From positions 124,001 through 188,000 of the forward strand of contig JAJKFJ010020898.1 of the NCBI GenBank assembly GCA_027382625.1: a stretch of DNA of 64,000 nucleotides, read 5' to 3'. The notes below the pieces were generated by a model, which was not told where the DNA came from, searched no databases, and saw nothing but the letters and a program-made list of their open reading frames with translations. This document shows positions 13,481 through 24,971 of this stretch, piece by piece (positions within the stretch are counted from its first letter, which is position 1; each line of letters opens with the position of its first letter). The position numbers and the translations under genes were made by a program. This DNA is from Tetmemena sp. SeJ-2015. Taxonomy: Eukaryota > Ciliophora > Spirotrichea > Sporadotrichida > Oxytrichidae.

Positions 13481-16400
13481 TAATGTTATTATAAATGAGT
13501 CAGTAAAAGCATAAGCAGCAGAAATAATAATCTTAAATAGCTCCTCACCTGGCAGCTCCTCCCTTTGTCAGTTAAAATTCTCTAACCTCAAAACTGATGC
13601 AGTCGTCTTTTCCACCTTACGTGGAGGATTAATTTATTTAGCAGCCAGAGGAAATTCAGAAAGACTAAGAATAAATTAATCGTATATCGGCTCCATTTAT
13701 AAAGATAAACAATAACTCTACTATGCAGAGGATGCGACTTGGAGGTATTGCTGGAACATAAGAGTAGCTTTAATTGATAAATTGTTCTCAAAAGTACAAA
13801 ATTTTTTAATATAAAGCTTTTACCCAAATCTACAAACATGGGAGGAGATTCGTCAGGTAGGGTAAAGTTGCCTAAAAAGAGTACTGTTTTTAATTCTCCA
13901 GTTGTGAAAAACGATAATTCGTTTTAGCAATCTCCGTCTCCAAATTCAGGTGCGAGTCCAAATCAAAATAGATCCCAAGAACGAAAGTCTAAAGCAAATC
14001 AAGCCGCATCTCAAAATAAGCAAAGCCTGATGAAAGGGAATGTAACTAATGCCATTTATCAACTTCAAAATCAATAAGCTTAGAAGCAGTAAATTCAAAA
14101 TGGAATTGGTCAAAATATTCCTAACTAAGTAGCCTCGGTAAATGCGAATTAGTAGTAGTAACCAGGAGGCAAAGGCAAAAACAAGAATGATGTTCGTTAA
14201 GTTTATTAAATTACTAATGATCATTAGGGTAATTAGAATGGTCGAAAATAAAAGCAAGGCGGCAGTAGGATTCCGAATAATAGACAGAGTAACAATTAGC
14301 AACTCAACAAGACTAATATAATTCATACCTTTTTCTTTAGTTAGGAAGAATCAAATTGTTCGTCACTAATAAAGTGAGGTACGAAGATCTATGATGAACT
14401 CCTCTCAATTTGATCTAAGCAAAATCGAAGAGACCCCTTTATCTGAAAATACAACAGAAATGAAGATCCTAAAAAAGCCGGTGTTTGGCATTCCCTTGAT
14501 AAATTTTGACTACATTCAAGAGTATGAGGACCATATGGGAAAGCTATTGAAATCAACTAGAAAAGGAGGAGGTGTCAAAGGCAATCATTCCCATAGTCAT
14601 GGAGGCTTCAGCAGTACAACTGGATTTATGTATAACTCTTTCTTCTATTTTTTGCTCTATTTTTGATTTTAGCACTTTCAAGGAGAGCACTCTATAAATG
14701 ATGACTTTTTTAATCAGCATCTGATTCACACTGACAGTAATGAGAATATTTTTACCGAAAAAAGGGGATCATCGTCAAAGAATCTTCTTACTCTTAACTT
14801 TTAATATTTAAAAATAATCCTTGGAGCTTAATAGCCTCTGCAATATTTTCTCCTTTTGCTTGCGACTTAAAGCAGTTCAATGAGTATGTTTCGAAGAGAA
14901 TAGAAATCGAAGAGAAGATCGCTAAATACCCTTTTAGAAATTTGATAATGGCCCCTATAATAGAAAAGAAAAAGGAAGTGTCCAAGAGTTTGTAAAAATA
15001 ATTATAACTTTGCTTCTATTATAAAAAAGATGCATGCTATTTATTTTGAGTTTAAACTCTAAGAAATCGAAAACGATGAAGTTGAGAAATATGGGCACAA
15101 TTAAAAACTTCTAGCGGTCAAATCTGAATGCTGCTCAGCTCAACTAATTATCTTAAATGAGTTAGATTGAGGCCCAATAAAATTAATAAATTATAAGCTC
15201 TATTTAGCGTTCTAAATTTTATGCTAATAGCAGCAGTACTTGAGTTTTAGTTCTGGAAATGGGCCCTTAGCTTGGGACATAAGCTCACCTTCTGCGGCAG
15301 TAAGAACTCCAGGCGGAGCTTAAATGATCGGAGGCTTTAAAGAATTAAGTCCATTGCCAAACAGCAATACCCCTAACTTAATTTTAATATAGATCTATGA
15401 TTTATAATGGGAAGTCAAAAGTTCACAAGAAGAAGGAGCATAAGCAATTCAATTCCTGCGATTCAACTTATTCAAGAAAAAATACAGAAAATGATAGAAG
15501 AAAAATAGTCACAAATGCTTGTGGGAGGCAGAAATAATATCATCAATGCTTAAAAAAGTATAAGAGAAAATCAATGCAATTAATTTTTAAGCTGGGAGCT
15601 TTAAAAAGTCATTGAGCCCTGGACTTACAAATGGATAGGGAAACTCTATTAACCTTTAAACCTCAAGATCTTATAATGCTTAAAATGAGCAAGCCGTTTC
15701 TTCTTTTGGACAATTATCAAATATATTAGGAGTTGTTTAATTAATAATTTGGAGGAACGGGTAATGTATTAGAAGTGCCAACATCCGGATTAGGAAATTT
15801 TGAAATAGAACCTTTTCCAGGGGAGCTATCTACTAGAAATATTATGAGAAAAAGAACTCTGCAGGCCTCATGCACCCAAAGAAGAATTCACTCTCTACAA
15901 ATGATGTGCAGCAATTTCTTTCCAAAGAGATCCTCTAAATGGTGAGAAGATCATAAGTGAATGGAGCTCTAACTCCTGGGCAAGGTGTGAAGTACAATGT
16001 AGTTAGTATGATATTTATGATACAACTATTATCAAAATGATATGAATATAAGATGAACTAGAATACAATCCATAGTGGAGGTAATATGAGCTCAAATCCC
16101 TAGCTCTAAACTTCTTTCTAGTAGTAAGGCCCACTTACAAAGCAAGCCTTAATGAACCAAATAAACTTTGCTCTGAAGCAAGAATACCTAGAAAAGCGAT
16201 AATAGCGACTGATATAGTTGCAAATAAATTAAATCTACTATTAAATTATTGATAAGCCAATCCTTAATCTCGCCTTAATTTACAAATAAGTTAAAGGGAA
16301 GAATTTCGAATGGTGGAAAGACAATTAAAAATCAAGAAATGCCAAGCTTTCTCAACATTGTAATTACTATTGAGTGTGAAGATTTTAAATCACCCTTGTT

Positions 16401-17990
16401 TATTTATTCTAATTCTGCGATAAGGATAGAGATGAAAGGATAGAGGAAAATATTTAAGATACTTTTTCCACATGTGTAAAGGCTCACAGTAAAAAGAGCA
16501 TGGATGAAATAGATGAATTTAACGATGGAAGCAGGCATCTTACTTCAAAGCGTCCTTACATATATTTAAATCATTTGAATATTTTTAGTCCAATTGGAAG
16601 TTAGTAGATATTTTTCTTCAAAGAATAGGGCTTGAGACAGAGTTCACATAAAAATATCAATATGGACGAATAGTTATCATAGAATTTAATAATGTGAATT
16701 TTTAATTTCCTATAATGAGAAAAAGACACAATCTAAATTCAAACCTCATATGAGTCCTCAAATTGTCAAAAATCCTCGATCAAAGAACTTAAGTCTCATT
16801 TTTATTTCACTCTCTAAAAAATGATTATTTAATCTCAGAAATTCTGAAGGAGGGTTTATGAGTAGTTCAACTCCTGCCAAATAAGAAAATATTAGCAAGT
16901 TCAGCGAAAGCAAGTCTAATTTTAGGAAGAGTTAGGGAACAGCTAAGCCTGAAGAGATTGAAGGTGTTGAAGATTTGTTAAACTTAGATAAAACTTTTCT
17001 CGAGAGTCAAAGAAACTCAAAACCTAAAAATCTACTAGCCAATGAGTAATCAGAACTGCCACTTTAAGAAAATGAGAAACCTTTAAGAAGTAGAAATGCT
17101 CCTAGTAGGCAATTTTTTTATATTTTTTTCATTATCAAAAACGCGACAGTAGTGGTATTATTAATGAGAATCTAAAGCTGCCAGTTTTAGTAGGAAGATA
17201 GAGTAACTCATCTACCAACTAAATTGATTAAATGCAGACAAGTAAAAAAGCCTAGAGCATCTATTAAAGCTTCCAATTATATTCTTAGTAACCCTCTCCG
17301 AGACAAGGAGAGGAACTTTATTCATATACAAGATATCACAACTCTCAAGCTAGAGATCCAAAAATGAAAAAGGAAGGATCATAAAATGAAGGTGCATAAA
17401 ATAATTCTAAATATAGAAACTTAATAGAGGAAACTAAAAGGTTTCTTAATATGAGTTAGGCTATTGTAATTATAATTGGATTCATTTACATCATTTTTAT
17501 TGATGATACCACCAAATAGATGAGTCCCTAAAAACAAGGCTAAAACAAATTTGAATATGAATCATTAATTTTAATTGGTGTATTCTTCAACGACAAAATC
17601 TAATCTGAATGTTTCTTACCTAGCTCCTAAATCCTTGATTTCCCCAAATTAGAGTAAAAATGGTCTCAGCTAAAGCTTTTACGGATCTTTATTACGCACA
17701 GATAAGAAGTCCATATTTGCATAAAACGTAGATTCTTCAGAATAAGGACTAAAATTAAAATAACAACATGAAGATTATAATTCAGAGCATTAAAGTTATG
17801 ATCTATCCTATGCTTATAATATTTTTATTTTTGCAAATAGGAGCTTGCTTGAAGATCTTATCATAGATAGAAGTTAGATCAGAAAGAATTTTAGAAAGGA
17901 GAGAGCAAGTATGAATGGCATATATTTAAAAAAGAACAATAATTATTTAAAATAATTTAGATTATTTAAAAAATGTCCCAAAAAATAACC
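13481..17990 (+). CDS. Long Q/N/S-rich protein, IES-interrupted
   Basis: The likely start is ATG at about 13497 (MSQQKHKQQKQQSQIAPHLA), opening a Gln-rich N-terminus. Blocks follow in order: an Asn/Gln-rich basic stretch (about 13838-14330), a more ordered block at 14391-14600 with EMKILKKPVFGIPLINFDYI, a helical block at 14868-14995 (QFNEYVSKRIEIEEKIAKYP), then Ser/Gln-rich blocks up to about 17.5 kb such as SSSTPAKQENISKFSESKSN. The right boundary near 17.9-18.0 kb is a guess, since blocks 18.2-18.7 kb could belong to it. The composition suggests an RNA-granule or scaffold protein with long disordered regions, but no domain is recognisable, so no function is assigned. Some segments between blocks are AT-rich and probably eliminated. 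Confidence 0.5.
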
Positions 17991-18229
17991 TAAATATTTT
18001 ATTTATACATTACTTGATTATAACTATAAATTCAAGCTTTAAATCTGATAGCAGCCAAAAATTTTTCATTCTCATTTCAATCTAAAACTCAAAATTTATA
18101 TTCTAAAAGTTTTTTCTCCTGATATCTTCATTAAATCTCTAAAATTTATGGCTTTTTAAAACATTTACTGTCTTTTTTTGAAATTTTGTTTTAATTAGAC
18201 ATTTTTATTTCCAATGATTCTATACGATA

Positions 18230-18730
18230 ATCAAGAATCTTAAAATTAAGCTTCAGATTAATTATAAAAGGTCAATAGATAGCAAAAGGTGCAAGCTAAA
18301 CTTATAAAAGTTTATTTATTTCATTAAAAGCAGCTTTTGATTTCAAATCAGATGAATCCTAAGTTAAAATTGATAATGAACTATCTAGGCTAAAAGCTCT
18401 TAGAAACAAAAATTACAAGATTGTTAAGAAGGCAGGATCAAGCTTTAACTAGTAAGATGCTTTGAGCCAAGTCCTTCATCCATATAACAGATTATATTTT
18501 TAAAGAGAAAATTAAAGTGATAATCAAACTACAAATGCATCCATTAACAATGTAAATGAGTTGCATTGCTTTTCTCCAATAATTTTTACCAATTGATTGA
18601 AATTTAGATTTTCAACCTTCCTTAAATTAATAAAAAGTCTGAGAGATGATACAGTAGTGAAGCAATTACAGAAAGATATATCGAGAGCTTTTTCATTATT
18701 TATAGGTCTTCCTTTTAAATTCGGATGAGA
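18230..18730 (+). CDS. Plus-strand coding blocks, gene unidentified
   Basis: Blocks reading FDFKSDESQVKIDNELSRLK, then DALSQVLHPYNRLYF, then near 18605-18725 SLRDDTVVKQLQKDISRAF lie on the plus strand. They are charged and helix-prone. A minus-strand frame across 18524-18808 is also open without any TAA/TAG, but the plus strand has the more protein-like composition. This may be the 3' part of the preceding Q-rich gene or a separate small gene. No family recognised. Confidence 0.35.
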
Positions 18731-19184
18731 ATTAAATAAGAGGAACAAGTTCTCTAGTTGATTATTATTCAATAGCTGAGAGTAAGTTTTGGTATTATTG
18801 GCAATCAAAAATAAAAAGAGGATATTAATCTACTGAGAGATTATAATTAATTTAAGATCATGGCTAAGCATTTTGTTTTTTCTTCGGTAGCTTATTTAGT
18901 AAATTTTCATCAATTTAATATTTAATCTACTCAGTTTTTATATTGATTAATTAAAAAAGATTTGAGTTGAATTGTGAAGCAGAACTTTATTTAGCCAAGT
19001 TTAAATGATTTAAATGCTCATATTTAATAAATTAATTACTAAATCTGATTTTATTTAAATGTGAATTGTATTAGTAGTAGTTGTTATTTTAAAGTTTGAT
19101 TTAGTGAGGTAGTACTTCAATACTAAGCTGCTAGTTTGCTTACTTATTAATATATCTATTTAAATTAATAGCAATTGAGCAATC

Positions 19185-22100
19185 ATGGGACTTTTTAGGT
19201 AAGAATCACCCGCCTCCATATCAGCATCTCTCATAATAAAAATATGCATTCAAATTTATTACCTCTTTTCATAAGTTTAATGAATTATAAATTTGATTCA
19301 TGAGTTGAGACATGCTCTTTTCCGTGATTTGATTTGCTAATTTTTAGTAATTAGCTGTTTATTTGAGGATCTTGAATGATAGTTTAATTCCCTTGTTCTA
19401 ATTGCATTTTAGATCTCAGCAGGTCGATTTGTATGAGATAGTCATACCAAAGGACATCAATTTTATACAATTTATTTATTTATAGTGACAACGATTGGGC
19501 TATCATGAATGAGTTAGGAAGAGCCAACTTCCTGCACTTCGTTCATCTAAATGCGAACGAATAGGGTCACCACCTCAAGTACTTCAACTACTTACGCAGG
19601 GCAGAAGATACCATCAAGCTTATTGAGTAAGTATATATAGCACTAAGTATAAGGAAATCATTCCAAAACATAAGTAACCAAAACTTGCTTCACCATTATG
19701 ATGCTTTCAAATAAAACAAGCTTCCCTATGATGCTATTTATAAAATAAGTTTTAAAGCTAAATCAATTAGATATGTTAAAAAATATAGAGATTAAATTCT
19801 ATAATGATTAAATACTTTGAATAATCAATTAGCCTATTTATATATGATGCAAATATCTAACTGGATTTATAGTGACATGGAACTCATCTATCAGAGATTA
19901 TCTTAATAAAGAAATCTATTATTTAATGAGATACAGGGTCCAAATGAAACAGCCAGCTAACTTTGATGAGTTCTTGCACAATTAAGTTATAAAAGTTGTA
20001 ACTTAATATTATCCTACTTATAAATATTGAATGTGGCAGAGTTTGAGCGCTTTAAGAAGACAGGCTCACAGTAGTTGTTTTCAGAGATAGAGCACGACGT
20101 GAAAGAGAAAAGCAAGTTCCTCAAGTCTCAAGTAAAGGCAATCGATGAGATGGTAACAAGCTATCGCCTTCTCCTCGCAAAAATTAATGTTCTCCAGAAT
20201 GCAGCCAATCTTTTCAGGGTATCCAGCGATGTCGATAATGGCAATTTATATATTCCCTTAATTTAAGACTTTATAAATAAAATTAATGATGAATATCGAA
20301 ACTGGTAACATGATGGAAGGAGAAACTAAGGATAGACAATTAGGGCAGTCTCTGCTAGGAGAGACTGTTTTAAGAGTGCAACACTATGGAGGAACCATCA
20401 GAAGAGCAGACTAGCTCATGTTCAAGAGACATTAATTACAAATATGGCATTAAATTTAAGACTTCTGTTTAGATCGACCAGAGGAAAGGCATATGTGTAT
20501 TTCTTCGACTTCGCTACCTCCCTTGAGGATAGAATGGTGCATGTCAATGATCATAACGAAAAGCTTACCTATATCGTAGTTTTATTAAACAAAAAATCCT
20601 TTATGACAAATTATATAAATTTTCGAAGAAGGTCTTTATCTAAATGAGAAAGTCAGAAGAATCTTTAAGTAATTTAATGAACTAGTAATTTGATCTGTAT
20701 GAGTGCAGCAGACAATATGTTTGAGCTCAAGAGAGATGAAATTTATCCTGAGCTTCTTGAATGCCTGAAATAAATAGACCTCATATTGATTATCTCTATA
20801 AATACAAGGAAAATACAAAGATGGCAATTAACGAATCTAAGCGCACCCTCAAGGACTTTATGGTCACAATAAACGAGCTGCAAGGATCTGAGTATTCACT
20901 TATCTAAATCTTCAAGTGGTATGCAGTGAAAGAAAAGGCGATCTACACTGAACTCAATAAGCTTCGTACTTAAGATAAGGTGCTGGTTGGCTATTTCTGG
21001 TGTCCCACACGCTTTAGACAAGATATGGAGAGAAAAGTGTTTGACATCAAGGATACTCTAGTAGCAGAAGGTCCCCACATCTAGCAGGTCAAGGATTTTG
21101 ATTAAGAAGAGTACCAACCTCCTACCTTCATCCAAGTAAATGAGGTCACTTGGCCATTCTAGGAAATAGTCAACACCTACAGTATTCCTCAATATTAGGA
21201 AGTTAATCCTAGCATTTTTGCAGTAGTAACTTTCCCTTTCTTATTCGGAGTTATGTTTGGAGATATCATGCACGGAGCCCTTCTGATAGTGTTCTCAACT
21301 ATTCTCTGCTTTGCCGAGCGTAAACCAGGAACCGCTATGGGAGAACTTGGAAAACTCAGGTATACTCTTCTCATGATGGGATTCTTCTCCTTCTACTGTG
21401 GATGGATTTATAACGACTTCACTTCAATTCCACTCAAAGTCATTTAAGACTCTTGCTATAACATCCCTCATGATCCTACTAAGCAACCAGTGACTGTAAA
21501 GAATGATTGCACATATCCTTTCGGTGTTGACCCATCTTGGTAAGCTAAATAATTTATAAAAGCAGGTTTAATATGATGATTGTAAATTTATCTCGGAAAG
21601 AATGAGCTTGCATTCATGAACTCACTTAAAATGAAGATTTCAGTACTTTTGGGAGTCGGTCAAATGGCTTTAGGAGTTATAATGAAAGGACTCAATGCCA
21701 TTTACTTCAGAAATTGTTCATTATAATTTAACTTAATTTCTCGCTCATTTTTCTTCTTCAGAAAAGGTCTAGATTTCGTTTTCGAATTCATTCCTCAAAT
21801 CGTGCTTCTTTTCAGTATGTTTGGTTTTATGGATCTACTTATCATCCTAAAATGGACAACTAACTACGAGGCAATTCCAGGATCAAACCCACCCTCAGTG
21901 ATTACTTCCATGATCACCATGTTCTTGAATGGAGGAGAGCAACCTACAAATGTTGAGCAAGAGACAGAACTTATCCCATATCAACCTGCTGTAATGAGAC
22001 TCTTAGTCAATATTGTTCTACTCTGCGTTCCCATTATGCTATTTGTGAAGCCAATCATACTAAACCAAAGAGAGAAGCAAAAGCATTCCAAGCTACACGA

Positions 22101-22748
22101 AACTGAGGACTATCATAAAGTAGACTCTGACTTCCCCACATCTATTAATTACTACGATAGAGAGACTGTAGTTGGTGAGCCTGTTCATCAGCAGATTGCT
22201 AAATCTAAAAAGCATCAAGAACACACCTTCACTGATTTATTCATTCATCAACTGATTGAAACTATCGAGTTTGTACTAGGAACTGTCTCCAATACTGCCT
22301 CTTATCTCAGACTTTGGGCTCTTTCTCTTGCTCATTCACAACTTGCTAAAGTTTTCTTTGATAACACAATCAAGACCGGTCTCTAATCAAAGTCCTTCCT
22401 CACAGTAAGTTTCTCTTTTTCTCAATGCATAATTTTTGTACTTCCTAAGTATCTAACCTCTATCAATAGTTATTCTTTGGCTACTTTGCCTTCTTGGGCT
22501 TCACTATTTCAGTACTTATGATGATGGACCTGATGGAAGCTTTCTTGCACACACTTCGTCTACATTGGGTTGAGTTCCAAAACAAGTTCTACAAGGGTGG
22601 CGGCTCCAAGTTTGCTCCATTCTCAATTGAAGCAGCACTTTCTCAGGCAGGTGATGAGTCCAGAGCCAGAATGGCAGCAATTGCTTCTTCAGTTGGCAGT
22701 GATTACAAGAAAGCCATTTTTTATTTTAAGCACGCAAGTTATGAGTGA
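19185..22748 (+). CDS. ATP6V0A: V-type H+-ATPase V0 subunit a, interrupted by many IESs
   Basis: Subunit a is the roughly 100 kDa stator and proton half-channel of the V-ATPase in vacuole and endosome membranes. Start ATG 19185 gives MGLFR, joined to [14 protein letters not shown] and then [17 protein letters not shown], the family N-terminus. The cytosolic domain follows in short blocks up to about 20830. The membrane domain runs from about 21200 with [18 protein letters not shown], then a stretch with the essential arginine in [16 protein letters not shown] (about 22300), and the end [15 protein letters not shown]. Stop TGA is 22746-22748. The protein is full length, near 800 residues. At least nine short inserts are bounded by direct repeats, and removal of insert plus one repeat restores the frame; three other breaks have GT...AG ends and may be introns. 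The last 30 residues after GDES differ from the family and may include an unrecognised insert. Confidence 0.95.
19199..19412 (+). other. Intron or IES 1 of V-ATPase a (TTTTAG repeat)
   Basis: The break after MGLFR starts GTAAG and ends TTTTAG, a normal intron. The exon just before it also ends in TTTTAG (19193-19198), so the same removal could be DNA excision between TTTTAG pointers. Both give the same mature sequence. Confidence 0.7.
19457..19490 (+). other. IES, pointer GACA (34 bp)
   Basis: GACA stands at 19453-19456 and 19487-19490. Removing 34 bases turns PKD...DNDWAIM into a continuous frame. The insert is AT-rich and lacks a GT donor, so an intron does not explain it. Confidence 0.85.
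19627..19930 (+). other. Probable intron in V-ATPase a
   Basis: The break starts GTAAGT and ends GAG, joining TIKLIE to [14 protein letters not shown] in frame. About 300 bases, AT-rich. A combined intron plus IES is possible. Confidence 0.55.
19983..20032 (+). other. IES, pointer AAT (50 bp)
   Basis: AAT stands at 19980-19982 and 20030-20032. Removal joins FDEFLHN to VAEFERFKK in frame, as the family alignment requires. Confidence 0.75.
20246..20294 (+). other. IES, pointer AAT (49 or 55 bp)
   Basis: The right AAT is 20292-20294; the left copy is either 20237-20239 or 20243-20245. Both choices keep frame and join SSDVDN to IETGNMM, so the exact left edge is ambiguous. Confidence 0.6.
20430..20461 (+). 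other. IES, pointer AGA (32 bp)
   Basis: AGA stands at 20427-20429 and 20459-20461. Removal joins RRADQLMFKR to [15 protein letters not shown] in frame. Confidence 0.8.
20584..20623 (+). other. IES, pointer TTTT (40 bp)
   Basis: TTTT stands at 20580-20583 and 20620-20623. Removal joins KLTYIVVF to [12 protein letters not shown] in frame. Confidence 0.8.
20676..20691 (+). other. Micro-IES, pointer TAATTT (16 bp)
   Basis: TAATTT stands at 20670-20675 and 20686-20691. Removing only 16 bases avoids the TGA that follows in the unspliced frame and gives RRIFKQFDLYE. Confidence 0.7.
20704..20725 (+). other. Micro-IES, pointer TGAG (22 bp)
   Basis: TGAG stands at 20700-20703 and 20722-20725. Removal fixes a frame change and gives [17 protein letters not shown]. 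Confidence 0.6.
20762..20769 (+). other. Possible micro-IES, pointer TGAA (8 bp)
   Basis: TGAA stands at 20758-20761 and 20766-20769. Removing 8 bases restores the frame into [21 protein letters not shown] sequencing indel is an alternative. Confidence 0.45.
21544..21585 (+). other. IES, pointer GTAA (42 bp)
   Basis: GTAA stands at 21540-21543 and 21582-21585. Removal joins GVDPSWQ to [13 protein letters not shown] in frame, matching the family. Confidence 0.8.
21714..21764 (+). other. IES, pointer CTTCAGAAA (51 bp)
   Basis: A nine-base repeat CTTCAGAAA stands at 21705-21713 and 21756-21764. Removal joins GLNAIYFRK to [11 protein letters not shown] in frame. Nine matching bases make this the strongest single pointer in the gene. 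Confidence 0.93.
22405..22469 (+). other. Intron in V-ATPase a (65 bp)
   Basis: GTAAGT at the 5' end and TAG at the 3' end join SKSFLT to [10 protein letters not shown] in frame. AGT is repeated at both edges, so an IES reading is also possible. Confidence 0.7.
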
Positions 22749-23390
22749 AGCGAAATACTAGACAAATAATAAGTCCTCTAAGTTGATCAGCACTTATAAA
22801 AAATTAGGATATCTTATTTTACTTGACAAACCTTAGAAGATTCATTTAGATTGTCTAGTGATATTTATTCTTGTTAAGGTTTTCAATAATCGCTAATAAT
22901 TTTGCCCTTCGAGAATATATCAAGCTTTGATGCCTTTAAAGAAAACGTAATTTAAACTATTAAACGGTCAAGCTTGTTCACCCATAATCACACTACTCAA
23001 TATTATTTAATTACTACTCAAAAGCAATTAATGGTAAATAGAAAGCACTTCAATTTTATATCTATGACGATATTTTTAATGAAATTTTATCATTATAAAC
23101 TGTCACTACTTTATCTCTTTAGTTTGTCTAACAACTTATTTATTACTGTTCTAAATATTATATATGCCATCTGCTATTAAAGCAAATATAATATAATCAT
23201 AGATTCTTTAGATTCCTCCCTGCCATGATATCAAATTTGATATGATTTCAAATATTTTTCTAGTAAAATAGTGAAATAAAGGACATATGCCCTTTCTCCA
23301 TATTCTTAAAAAGGCTATATAACAACTTTAAGAGTTATTCAAATTTGAAATTTTCAAAGTTTGTTTAAAATAATCTAAAATATAAAAGGG
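22749..23390. other. AT-rich spacer after the V-ATPase gene
   Basis: I see no supported gene here. It contains the 3' flank of the V-ATPase gene and the upstream region of the coiled-coil gene at 23391. Open frames are short and AT-driven. Confidence 0.5.
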
Positions 23391-24072
23391 ATGCAACCAG
23401 GCCATTAAAACTTGAAAGACTTCGACAAAAGAACTGAGATCGAGTCTAAGAAAGTTAAGTAGCTCGCCTCAGCTATGGAGAAGGTCAAAAAATCTATGGA
23501 GTTAGAGAAAAAAGCCTACTGCATAGAACTTAGGAAGGGAATCGATCTGTACGCTCAAAATCCTTTCTTGACTGAGAATTTCAAACATATCGTATCCGAT
23601 TACTCAAATAACTTAAATAGAATAGACTTTTGAGTTTATTCATAATGTTAACTTGGACAAATTAGGAGCAATTTACGACAGAGCAGGAACTCACATCAGT
23701 GATGTCTCCTGCAACGCACTAGGATACCTACCTAAGAAATTAGAGACATACAAGAAATCTATAAAAGTTAGTGACAAGATGCCAGAGGGTCTTCATAAAT
23801 TGAAAGACTACGAGTATGAACGCATTCAGTACACTCGCTAAGCGCTTCTACATTTCTTAAATGCTCAGATGCTTCTTCAAGCTTCGCAGTTTCAAATGTA
23901 TGCCGACCTTTACGAGAGGCTGGAATAAGTTAATGATGCGGAGGAGATAGCTAATAAATACGAAAACAAAGAATGGGTAGTATCTAATCTCCGCAGCTAG
24001 GGCTTCAATTTTAATAAGAAGTAGCAACCTGCAAGTGGTCAGCAATAGTAAATGGTGCAATAGCAATAATGA
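23391..24072 (+). CDS. Small coiled-coil protein, possibly BAR-like
   Basis: ATG 23391 to TGA 24070-24072, with TAA/TAG read as glutamine, gives a protein of about 215 residues. It is charged and helical throughout: LASAMEKVKKSMELEKKAY near the start, a central ALGYLPKKLETYKKS, and HFLNAQMLLQASQFQMYADL towards the end. The tail is Gln-rich. The spacing of hydrophobic and charged residues resembles a BAR-type membrane-curving coiled coil, but no diagnostic motif allows a firm call. One IES at 23619-23646 (pointer AAT at 23616-23618 and 23644-23646) interrupts the frame, and its removal joins SDYSNNLN to VNLDKLGAIYD. Confidence 0.75.
23619..23646 (+). other. IES, pointer AAT (28 bp)
   Basis: AAT stands at 23616-23618 and 23644-23646. 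The insert holds an in-frame TGA that would truncate the coiled-coil protein, and removal keeps the frame. Confidence 0.75.
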
Positions 24073-24319
24073 TAGCAGTGAGAGCAATTCATTTGTTTTT
24101 AACATTCTATATCATTATTTTCATGGATTTACCTGCAAGTATTTTGAATTTAGAGTTTTTAAATTTTCAATAAAGAAAAAAATGAATAAGCTCAAAATAA
24201 TGATAGAGGATTCTTTTATTTATTTAGATAAATTTATTTAATATAATTATTTGTACTAAAACCATTCTCACTAAATTAACAATATAGCTATGAAAGAAAA
24301 GAGTTCAATATTAATTACT

Positions 24320-24730
24320 TCAATAAATGCTCAGATGGAAAAAATTTATTTTTTATAAATCGAAATGATCTGCTCTATAATATCTCTAAGGTCAGCATCT
24401 CAAAGCATTTTTGAATCTTGCCCCTTCTGCTTTACTTCAAGAATTTTATCGACTTTTTCTGAATTAGAGTTTTGGCATTAGCTATTATTTAATACTTTGC
24501 ATCTTTGAGAAATAAGGCTAAGGAAATTGCTATTGTTGCTTATCCTTGCTTTGGAAGCTATTAGAAATTGATGATAATATATTAAAGTTTAGTGCAATCA
24601 TCATATTCTTCTACTTATTCCTAAAATTGGTGTGTGCCTCTTATTGCTAGTCTTAAAAATTTTCTCCTTCTTTGAAAGTTTATTTTACGATTAGCTATTT
24701 TTTGCCATCAAGGATGGTCTTTAGTCTCTC
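24320..24730 (-). CDS. Small basic, glutamine-rich protein, unidentified
   Basis: On the minus strand, an ATG near 24715 opens MAKNSQSQNKLSKKEKIFKT, continuing NKRHTPILG. A later block gives SFQSKDKQQQQFPQPYFSK, and the last gives EKVDKILEVKQKGQDSKML and DADLRDIIEQIISIYKK. Joins between blocks are AT-rich and were not resolved to pointers. One TGA stands between the last two pieces and may sit in an insert. The protein would be near 100 residues, basic at the N-terminus and helical at the C-terminus. The family is unknown. A diverged copy of part of this locus lies inside the fold-back element about 500 bases downstream on the plus strand. Confidence 0.4.
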
Positions 24731-24971
24731 ATTAATTGAAATTCAGTTACCTGTGGAACTTGAGTTAAATTCTCCAAGATTTTATTTGAGAAAATCATCA
24801 TATTCTTCTTTCTTTTAGTAATTTCTTGTTTGTTATTTGAATTTTATACTTAAATTTATTTTTTAAAGTTTATTTTTTATTTTATTTTAATAGAATATCC
24901 TTACCACCTAAAGGTTATTTTTAAATATTCGGGAGGAGTTTAATTGTCAGAATCATAAAATAAAAAAATAT

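Noticed and set aside
18524..18808. Minus-strand 94-codon frame without any TAA or TAG
   Set aside because: Not fully excluded, but the plus strand has charged helix-like content and neighbouring plus-strand blocks; no homology on the minus strand.
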